From assembly GCA_045542375.1 (NCBI GenBank), contig JAZQKW010000102.1, forward strand, positions 1-14,525: DNA of 14,525 nucleotides, in the 5' to 3' direction. The notes under the pieces were generated by a model. It saw nothing but the letters and a program-made list of their open reading frames with translations. It made no database searches and was not told where the DNA came from. The stretch comes from Eshraghiella sp045542375 (GTDB taxonomy: Bacteria > Bacillota > Clostridia > Lachnospirales > Lachnospiraceae). Each line of letters opens with the position of its first letter. Within the stretch, counting starts at the first letter, position 1. The translations under genes and the position numbers were made by a program. Below, in pieces: positions 8,814 through 13,963 of this stretch.

Positions 8814-9296
8814 ATGATTAAAGTAGGTATGGCAGACCTTAATGTGTGTAAAGCTCCTGAGGCACTTACTACATTGGGGCTTGGGTCCTGTATAGGTGCA
8901 TGCATATATGATCCTGTTAACAAGATAGCAGGTATGGTGCATTATATGTTGCCTGACAGTACGCGAATAATTAACAATCAGAATATTGCAAAATTTGGCG
9001 ATACCGGTATAGCTGAGACAGTACGACGAATGGAAGAAATGGGTGCCAAAAGACATAATATGGTAGCTAAGATAGCGGGCGGTGCGAAGATGTTCGCCAT
9101 CAGGGCAGAGTCAAATCTTTCTAATCTGAATGTGGGAGATAATAACATTGAATCTGCCAAAAAGCATCTTGGAGAACTGGGTATCCGTATAATTGCAGAA
9201 GATACCGGATTGAACTATGGTAGAACTATTGAATTTTATGCTGAGGACGGAAGTCTTAAGATAAAGTCGGTAGGTCGTGAACCTAAATTCATATAG
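8814..9296 (+). CDS. cheD: Chemoreceptor glutamine deamidase CheD
   Basis: CheD converts specific receptor glutamines to glutamates and binds CheC, enhancing its phosphatase activity. It has 160 residues, typical for the family. The Cys-His catalytic core is visible: C26 in LGLGSCIGAC and H43 in GMVHYMLPDS, with T20 nearby. These correspond to the Cys27-His44 dyad and Thr21 of Thermotoga maritima CheD. The AGGAKMF segment and a late GRTIEFY segment are also family hallmarks. The start MIKVGMADLNV matches the usual N terminus. The ribosome binding site is weak and partly inside cheC (TTAGGA at 8797-8802, or AGGA across the cheC stop), so translation is probably coupled to cheC. Confidence 0.95.
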   Translation: MIKVGMADLNVCKAPEALTTLGLGSCIGACIYDPVNKIAGMVHYMLPDSTRIINNQNIAKFGDTGIAETVRRMEEMGAKRHNMVAKIAGGAKMFAIRAESNLSNLNVGDNNIESAKKHLGELGIRIIAEDTGLNYGRTIEFYAEDGSLKIKSVGREPKFI

Positions 9297-9322
9297 TATG
9301 GATAAGAGGAGTTGGTTCAAGG

Positions 9323-9616
9323 ATGAAGGAACAAAATAAGGATAAAGACAAGAAAAAAGACAAGGGATATTTACAGACATTGCCGGCAGTGATTTCGCTT
9401 ACGGCAGCGTTAGTGGTTAGTATAGTAATGTTAGTTAATAAGAAGAATTCTCTTACGGCTTTAATAGCTGTGTTTGCTTTTCTTGTAGGATTTTACATTG
9501 TAGGGCTTATGTTCAGAAGTTTACTTCTGGCAGTAGCAACTAAGGAGCCTGAAGAAGAAGACAAGAAGGAAGAAGAGAACACAGAAAAAGAGAATTTGGA
9601 AAGTGATACTAAATAG
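9323..9616 (+). CDS. Small two-helix membrane protein of the fla/che operon, unknown function
   Basis: I do not recognise a named family. The 97-residue protein has a very basic/acidic N terminus (residues 1-15, mostly K, D and E). Two hydrophobic helices follow at about 18-38 and 43-70, separated by a short NKKNS turn. The C-terminal tail (about 74-97) is highly acidic (EPEEEDKKEEE...). A helical hairpin with both ends on the cytoplasmic side is likely, given the KK turn and charged tails, but orientation is not certain. GAGGAG at 9307-9311 lies upstream, with a further AAGG directly before the ATG. It lies 26 bases after cheD and 16 before fliA, so it is co-transcribed with chemotaxis and sigma factor genes. 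The B. subtilis operon has cheD directly followed by sigD, so this gene is an insertion in that order. A role at the basal body or receptor array is speculation. Confidence 0.8.
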   Translation: MKEQNKDKDKKKDKGYLQTLPAVISLTAALVVSIVMLVNKKNSLTALIAVFAFLVGFYIVGLMFRSLLLAVATKEPEEEDKKEEENTEKENLESDTK

Positions 9617-9632
9617 ATAACAAGGTGGTTAA

Positions 9633-10397
9633 ATGGACGAAAATGAAAAGAGCAGGCTGTGGGATGCTTATCATAAAAAAGCAACACCAGAGCTCAAAGA
9701 ACAAATTATAATAGAATATGCTCCATTGGTTAAGCTGGTTGCAGGGAGACTTAGTATGTATCTCGGCAATAACATAGAATATGAAGATTTGGTCAGCTAT
9801 GGAATTTTTGGACTGATTGATGCCATTGATAAATTCAATTTTGATAAAAATGTTAAATTTGAAACCTATGCAAGTCTTAGAATCAGAGGTTCAATTCTTG
9901 ATCAGATTCGAAAGATGGACTGGATACCCCGTTCAGTAAGACAGAAGCAGAAAAAGATAGATGCAGCGTGTTCTAAGATAGAAGCTGAATATGGAAGAAG
10001 TGCAACTGACGAAGAAATAGCCGCAGAGCTGGAAGTATCAGTTGACGAGTTATATAACTGGCAGGGACAGGCAAAGGTAACTAATCTGGTTTCTCTTGAT
10101 GAATTTGTTGAGATGGGAAGCGAAGTGAGAATGGAAGCAATTAATAATTCTCATTTTGAACAACCGGAGAAGGCAGTCGAGAAGGAAGAACTTACCAAGA
10201 TGATATCAGAGGCATTAGGTAAGCTTACAGAGAAAGAGAACAGAGTGGTTGTATTATATTACTACGAAGAAATGACGCTTAAGGAAATAAGTGAGGTGCT
10301 TGAAGTATCGGAATCAAGAGTATCCCAGCTTCATACAAAAGCACTTGTTAAACTTAAGAAACATTTAGGCGGGTATATGGAAGTTTTCACGGAATAG
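9633..10397 (+). CDS. fliA: Flagellar sigma factor FliA/SigD (sigma-28 family)
   Basis: This alternative sigma factor transcribes late flagellar and chemotaxis genes such as flagellin and motor genes. It has 254 residues, the usual length. Region 2 (about 25-100) contains YEDLVSYGIFGLIDAIDKFN and the FETYASLRIRGSILDQIRKMDW block, with the WIPRS end typical of SigD/FliA. Region 3 (about 101-150) contains a TDEEIAAELEVS helix-turn-helix. Region 4 (about 196-246) has LTEKENRVVVLYYYEEMTLKEIS and a VSESRVSQLHTKAL recognition helix. The RBS is GGTGG at 9624-9628, close to the ATG. No anti-sigma factor gene (flgM) is visible in the window. Because the gene is distal in the operon, its output should depend on read-through of the long transcript, as described for sigD in B. 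subtilis. Confidence 0.96.
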   Translation: MDENEKSRLWDAYHKKATPELKEQIIIEYAPLVKLVAGRLSMYLGNNIEYEDLVSYGIFGLIDAIDKFNFDKNVKFETYASLRIRGSILDQIRKMDWIPRSVRQKQKKIDAACSKIEAEYGRSATDEEIAAELEVSVDELYNWQGQAKVTNLVSLDEFVEMGSEVRMEAINNSHFEQPEKAVEKEELTKMISEALGKLTEKENRVVVLYYYEEMTLKEISEVLEVSESRVSQLHTKALVKLKKHLGGYMEVFTE

Positions 10398-10400
10398 GGG
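10397..10400 (+). promoter_or_regulatory. Ribosome binding site of the FapA gene
   Basis: GGGG in the context AGGGGTGA, 8 bases before ATG 10409. It overlaps the fliA stop codon and argues against the in-frame GTG at 10400 being the start. Confidence 0.65.
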
Positions 10401-10408
10401 TGAAAATT

Positions 10409-12004
10409 ATGGATAGAAATGGGTATTACAAGGTATCGCAACGTGATGATGGAATCTATATTGAACAGATTCCGCCGCAGGGCAACGGAATAATGATTCC
10501 GGTTGATGTGTTGGTTGCATACCTTAGCAGCAAGAAAATCACTTTCGATAATCTTGTTGAACTGAAAAGAGGAATAGAAGAGTCTTCAAAGGGCGGAAAA
10601 GTAAAGATTTCTGCTCTTAGTGTTGTGCCATTCTCCGGATGGTGTAAGTATATCAATCAGAGTAATATAGCACTTCAGGCTGTAATATATCCACCTATGG
10701 TAGGCTGTCAGAAACTTACTAAAGAAGAGGTAATGGCAGATTTGCGTGGAATGAATGTAGTTCATGGCATTAAAGAAGACGTAATAGAAAAAGCAATTAA
10801 AGAAGAAAGATATTTTGAGGTCATTACAATTGCGGAAGGAACACCTCCTGTAGAGGGTAGTGATGCTGTATTAAAATATAATTTTAATGTTGATATTGTT
10901 GCGAAGCCAACGGTAAAAGATGATGGCTCGGTGGACTTTCATCAATTGGATATAATAAATCACGTAAAACAAGGTGACGTAGTAGCTGAGATTATACCTG
11001 AGGTAGCAGGACAGCCGGGAATGAATATTCTTGGTAATCCGATATATCCGAGGAAAGTAATTAAGCGTGTGTTTAAATATGGTAAGAATCTTGAAGTGTC
11101 ACTGGATGGAACAAAACTGGTTTCGCTGGTATCAGGGCAGGTAACACTTGAAGGCGAGAAGATTACTGTATCTGACGAATATGTTGTAAGAACTGACGTA
11201 GATACAACGACAGGCGATATAGATTTTAACGGAAATGTTACTGTTATAGGAAGCGTGCGTGCAGGGTTCAAAATCAATGCCACAGGAAACGTAAGAGTAG
11301 ATGGTGTAGTCGAGGGAGCAGAAATTGTTGCAGGAGGAGACATTGTTCTCCAGAGAGGTATACATGGTATGAATCATGGAGTTCTCAAAGCAGGAGGAAG
11401 TGTTGTGGCTCCTTTTATTGAAAATGCTACCGTATCGGCACGTGAAGATATTGAAAGCAACGCAATTCTTCACAGTAAGGTTTCGGCAGGAAGAACAATT
11501 AATGTACATGGTAGAAACGGGTTCATTGTTGGTGGTAATATAAGGGCAGGACTTAAGATAGAGGCAAAAACTATTGGCTCTGAAATGGAGACAGTTACTA
11601 TATTGTCTGTAGGAACTAATCCTGAACAGATAGCTGAAATTAATCTTATTAAGAAACAGATAGCGGAAGCTACCAAGGTGAAAGAGCTTCTTAACCAGAA
11701 GGTAGAGCATATACGTAAGAAGAAAGAATCCGGAAGTAAGATTAACGAGCTTCAGCTTGAGGCGATGCACGAAGCAATGAAGAATCTTGTACTTATTTCC
11801 CAGCAGATTAATGAGTTAAAGACTCACTATATGGAAGTAACAGAATCGGTTTATGAGGATTCTGAAGCAAGAGTTAAGATTAATGGAACTATATATCCGG
11901 GTGTAAAGCTGGAATTTGGCGACCAGAGTATGTTTATAAGAGATAAATTCGAGTATTGCCAGTATGCTAAAATAGGAGCAGATATTACTTTACTTAGTCT
12001 ATAA
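10409..12004 (+). CDS. FapA (DUF342) family protein
   Basis: This 531-residue protein belongs to the FapA/DUF342 family, often found in flagellar loci and annotated flagellar assembly protein A. Residues about 1-80 form an N-terminal domain beginning GYYKVSQRDDGIYIEQIPP. About 85-260 is the conserved middle part, with EGTPPVEGSDAVLKY and VAEIIPEVAGQPGMNILG. About 262-395 is a repetitive Gly/Val/Ala-rich stretch typical of a right-handed beta-solenoid (GDIDFNGNVTVIGSVRAG, then repeated GN/GG turns). About 400-475 is a predicted coiled coil. No signal peptide or membrane helix is visible, so a cytoplasmic location is likely. In Vibrio vulnificus a FapA protein affects flagellation through the glucose phosphotransferase enzyme EIIA; whether that holds here is unknown. 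It is 11 bases downstream of fliA. I chose ATG 10409 over GTG 10400 because of RBS spacing. Confidence 0.88.
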   Translation: MDRNGYYKVSQRDDGIYIEQIPPQGNGIMIPVDVLVAYLSSKKITFDNLVELKRGIEESSKGGKVKISALSVVPFSGWCKYINQSNIALQAVIYPPMVGCQKLTKEEVMADLRGMNVVHGIKEDVIEKAIKEERYFEVITIAEGTPPVEGSDAVLKYNFNVDIVAKPTVKDDGSVDFHQLDIINHVKQGDVVAEIIPEVAGQPGMNILGNPIYPRKVIKRVFKYGKNLEVSLDGTKLVSLVSGQVTLEGEKITVSDEYVVRTDVDTTTGDIDFNGNVTVIGSVRAGFKINATGNVRVDGVVEGAEIVAGGDIVLQRGIHGMNHGVLKAGGSVVAPFIENATVSAREDIESNAILHSKVSAGRTINVHGRNGFIVGGNIRAGLKIEAKTIGSEMETVTILSVGTNPEQIAEINLIKKQIAEATKVKELLNQKVEHIRKKKESGSKINELQLEAMHEAMKNLVLISQQINELKTHYMEVTESVYEDSEARVKINGTIYPGVKLEFGDQSMFIRDKFEYCQYAKIGADITLLSL

Positions 12005-12026
12005 TGATGTCGAAAGGAGAATTGCT

Positions 12027-12314
12027 ATGAGACCTGTGGAATTTAACGGAGTAATAGGTAGAACTGAAATGCAGAGAGCTGAAGATAACAGACCTTTGGT
12101 TAATCAGCATCAGGCCAATGTTATTCAGAATAAGAATAATGAAATAAAATCTACTCAGGTTAATAAAAAAGAAGAGACTCAGATGAATTCTAAATTCGAT
12201 GCAAAAGACAAGGGTAAAGGATTTTATGAGGGACAGGGAAATAGAAAAAAGAAAAAAGAAGAAGACGGAACTGTGACAATTAAAGAAAAAGCAGGATTTG
12301 ACGTCAAAATTTAG
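12027..12314 (+). CDS. Small hydrophilic protein, unknown function
   Basis: I cannot assign a function. The protein has 95 residues, no membrane helix and no cysteine. It is rich in Asn, Gln, Lys and Glu. Its N terminus RPVEFNGVIGRTEMQRAEDNRP is the most protein-like, possibly conserved part. The middle is low complexity, and a basic KGFYEGQGNRKKKKEED segment precedes a VTIKEKAGFDVKI end. Much of it is probably disordered. It has a clear RBS (AAAGGAG at 12013-12019, 7 bases before the ATG). It sits 22 bases after the FapA gene and 9 before the SwrB-like gene, so it is a real member of the operon. An export substrate, chaperone or linker between its neighbours are all possible; none is shown by the sequence. 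Confidence 0.75.
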   Translation: MRPVEFNGVIGRTEMQRAEDNRPLVNQHQANVIQNKNNEIKSTQVNKKEETQMNSKFDAKDKGKGFYEGQGNRKKKKEEDGTVTIKEKAGFDVKI

Positions 12315-12323
12315 GAGATTACA

Positions 12324-13208
12324 ATGACAGGCTTAGAAATTGCATTACTAGTTATAGGCGGCATGATAATGATTGCAAGCTTTATTTTTTCAACGGACAA
12401 ACAGAAGACTGAGGAAGTATCTGTAGTATCCGGTGAACTTTCAGATAAACAGAGGGAAGATATTGACAGACAGATTAAAGAACTTCTGGATGACAGAATG
12501 GATGAGGTCAAGGAACAGACAGAGATTAATCTTGATAAATTATCCAACCGCAAGATGCTTGAGATGAATGAATATTCAGACACCATTCTTGCAGAGATTA
12601 ACAGAAATCATAATGAAGTAATGTTTTTATATGACATGCTTAATGAAAAGAAGAAAGAAATCAATATCGCAGTAAGGGACATTAATATAGCTAAGAAAGA
12701 ACTTGAAAAGAATATTTCAGAGGCAGAGAGTGTACAGCAGACTCAGCCTGAACAGCCTGCCAAGCAGACTAAGACGACTAAAACCATTAAAAAGACAACA
12801 CCTGTTAAGGTAGAGCCTGAGGAAGATGAAGATATCGGCGGTTTTATGGCAAGCGAAAATATTCTTAAAGAAGAACAGCAGAAGAATATCCTGAACCAGC
12901 TGGATGCAGTAGTTGAAGCGGTTTCAGATGATGTTCCGGCAGACACTCAAATTCCGGCGTCGAAGAAAACACGCAAAAAGACATCCACAGCCAAAACAGC
13001 TGCCAAGCGTACTAAGGAAGCAGTACAGAAGGAAACACAGAGAGAGTCAAGAAAAGCGGCATCTGTTGAGGATGGTGGAAATAATAATGAAAGAATTCTT
13101 GCTTTAAGCTCTCAGGGAATGAGCCAGGTGGAGATTGCAAAAGAACTTGGAATAGGCCTTGGAGAAGTGAAGTTGGTAATTGATTTATTCAGAGGTGGCA
13201 GACAGTGA
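12324..13208 (+). CDS. SwrB-like (DUF6115) membrane-anchored coiled-coil protein
   Basis: This 294-residue protein has an N-terminal membrane helix (about 4-23, GLEIALLVIGGMIMIASFIF). A long charged helical region (about 38-135) likely forms a coiled coil. A Lys/Thr/Pro/Glu-rich disordered stretch spans about 136-250. A C-terminal helix-turn-helix-like segment (about 255-289) reads NERILALSSQGMSQVEIAKELGIG followed by GEVKLVIDLF. This architecture matches DUF6115 and the SwrB proteins, which in B. subtilis promote maturation of the flagellar basal body. In B. subtilis swrB also lies directly between sigD and rpsB, so position supports the call. It is longer than SwrB (about 170 residues) because of the disordered insert. 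The RBS AGGAG at 12313-12317 overlaps the preceding stop. The HTH is probably a protein-interaction module rather than DNA-binding, an inference from the membrane anchor. Confidence 0.8.
   Translation: MTGLEIALLVIGGMIMIASFIFSTDKQKTEEVSVVSGELSDKQREDIDRQIKELLDDRMDEVKEQTEINLDKLSNRKMLEMNEYSDTILAEINRNHNEVMFLYDMLNEKKKEINIAVRDINIAKKELEKNISEAESVQQTQPEQPAKQTKTTKTIKKTTPVKVEPEEDEDIGGFMASENILKEEQQKNILNQLDAVVEAVSDDVPADTQIPASKKTRKKTSTAKTAAKRTKEAVQKETQRESRKAASVEDGGNNNERILALSSQGMSQVEIAKELGIGLGEVKLVIDLFRGGRQ
13193..13198 (+). promoter_or_regulatory. Ribosome binding site of the MltG-like gene inside the upstream gene
   Basis: AGGTGG lies 6 bases before GTG 13205 and 12 bases before the in-frame ATG 13211. 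The spacing favours the GTG, which overlaps the previous stop as GTGA. Confidence 0.6.
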
Positions 13209-13783
13209 AGATGTATTTAAGAGGCTTAGGCATAGGAATTATTGTAACAGCAATAATTCTTATAATAGCAAGGAATACAGGCAATAAAATGTCTGACAGG
13301 GAAATAATTGAGCGTGCCGAAGAACTGGGAATGGTTATGAAAGAAACCACATCTGATAAGTTGTTCCCTGATGAAGAAGAGACAACGGAAAACACAACTA
13401 CAGAGACCACCACCACGGAACCATCGACCACAGAAGCACCAACAACGGAAGCTCCAACCACAGAGGCACCAACGACGGAAGCCCCAACAACGGAGGCACC
13501 AACCACAGAGGCTCCAACACAGCCACCAACACAGCCACCGACACAGCCACCAACTATACCACAGGATACAACTGTTGTTACGGCTAAGATTGTGATAACA
13601 AGAGGAATGTATTCAGAGGCAATATCACAGGCAATGGAGAGAACAGGTGTAATATCTGACTGGAGAAAATTCAATGATTTTCTTGAAGCAAACGGATACG
13701 CAGAGAGGCTTCAGACAGGTACTTTCACATTGAAATCAACAATGACATATGATGAGATGGCTAAGATTTTGACATCTCGATAA
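13205..13783 (+). CDS. Membrane-anchored Thr/Pro-rich protein with MltG (YceG) LysM-like module, no catalytic domain
   Basis: This 192-residue protein has a membrane helix at about 7-22 (LGIGIIVTAIILIIAR). A short charged segment follows (MSDREIIERAEELGMV, 29-44). An acidic/Thr-rich stretch leads into six exact TTEAP repeats at 75-104 and three TQPP repeats at 105-116. The C-terminal domain (about 126-192) matches the LysM-like N-terminal module of the endolytic murein transglycosylase MltG/YceG: ITRGMYSEAISQAMERTGVI, then LQTGTFTLKSTMTYDEMAKIL. Full MltG continues with a catalytic domain carrying an essential Glu; here the protein stops, so transglycosylase activity is not expected. Likely an extracytoplasmic peptidoglycan-facing protein on a flexible, possibly glycosylated stalk. 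The start is GTG 13205 (overlap GTGA with the previous gene) or ATG 13211. It is the last gene before the terminator. The function is unknown. Confidence 0.82.
   Translation: MKMYLRGLGIGIIVTAIILIIARNTGNKMSDREIIERAEELGMVMKETTSDKLFPDEEETTENTTTETTTTEPSTTEAPTTEAPTTEAPTTEAPTTEAPTTEAPTQPPTQPPTQPPTIPQDTTVVTAKIVITRGMYSEAISQAMERTGVISDWRKFNDFLEANGYAERLQTGTFTLKSTMTYDEMAKILTSR
13427..13552 (+). repeat. In-frame tandem repeats encoding TTEAP x6 and TQPP x3
   Basis: Six 15-base units at 13427-13516 each encode TTEAP, followed by three 12-base units at 13517-13552 encoding TQPP. The TTEAP units differ from each other only at third codon positions (aca/acc/acg, gaa/gag, gca/gct/gcc), so the peptide is identical in all six. 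The repeats lie within the MltG-like gene and form the stalk between membrane helix and LysM-like module. Confidence 0.97.
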
Positions 13784-13791
13784 AAATTACT

Positions 13792-13821
13792 AAAAAAGGC
13801 AAGAAAATACTTGCCTTTTTT
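13792..13821 (+). terminator. Intrinsic terminator ending the fla/che operon
   Basis: A perfect 12-bp inverted repeat, AAAAAAGGCAAG (13792-13803) and CTTGCCTTTTTT (13810-13821), encloses a 6-base loop AAAATA. The right arm ends in a T run continued by CTTGTTTT. It lies 8 bases after the stop of the MltG-like gene. The A-tract on the left makes it structurally symmetric, though no converging gene is present. Confidence 0.93.
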
Positions 13822-13828
13822 CTTGTTT

Positions 13829-13837
13829 TGTGATAAT
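13829..13837 (+). promoter_or_regulatory. Candidate extended -10 promoter for rpsB
   Basis: TGTGATAAT resembles an extended -10 element (TGnTATAAT with one mismatch). The best -35 match is CTTGCC/TTGCCT at 13810-13816, inside the terminator arm with 15-16 base spacing, so it is weak. Transcription from here would start near 13844 and include the whole leader. TAAAAT at 13865-13870 is an alternative -10, but its start point would fall inside the leader stem and its -35 match is poor. Confidence 0.35.
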
Positions 13838-13845
13838 TTGATTAA

Positions 13846-13956
13846 GTGTGCGAAAATGCACCAATAAAATACACGTAAGCGGATTTCCATGTGGTGCCTG
13901 ATTACGCTACAGGTTGTATGGAAGAAGAGGCTTACGGAAGAAGATAACCATGGAGG
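13846..13956 (+). ncRNA. Structured 5' leader of rpsB, putative S2 autoregulatory element
   Basis: The leader can form a small hairpin GTGC (13848-13851)/GCAC (13858-13861). It can also form a long nested hairpin of three stems. The outer stem is CGTAAGC (13874-13880)/GCTTACG (13930-13936), the middle stem TTCCAT (13885-13890)/ATGGAA (13918-13923), and the inner stem CCTG (13897-13900)/CAGG (13910-13913) with a 9-base loop. The left arm of the middle stem can alternatively pair with the Shine-Dalgarno region (13949-13956). Ribosomal protein S2 represses its own mRNA in E. coli, and rpsB leader motifs are known in Lactobacillales; whether this leader belongs to a described class I cannot tell. 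The pairings are directly visible, the function is inferred. Confidence 0.6.
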
Positions 13957-13963
13957 TATTAAA

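Noticed and set aside
9298..9339. A 13-codon frame starting at ATG 9298 between cheD and the two-helix protein gene
   Set aside because: No ribosome binding site and it overlaps the start of the better supported gene; probably chance.
11132..11770. Antisense open frame of 212 codons opposite the FapA gene
   Set aside because: Composition rich in Cys, Ser, Asn and Tyr typical of a shadow frame; no domain, and the + strand frame has clear family similarity.
13427..13552. Short direct repeats that might suggest a CRISPR array
   Set aside because: Units are 15 and 12 bases, contiguous without spacers, and in frame with a coding sequence.
13189..13674. Antisense frame with GASVV repeats
   Set aside because: The repeats are the reverse complement of the TTEAP-coding repeats; the + strand frame has a membrane helix and MltG-like module, so the antisense frame is a by-product.
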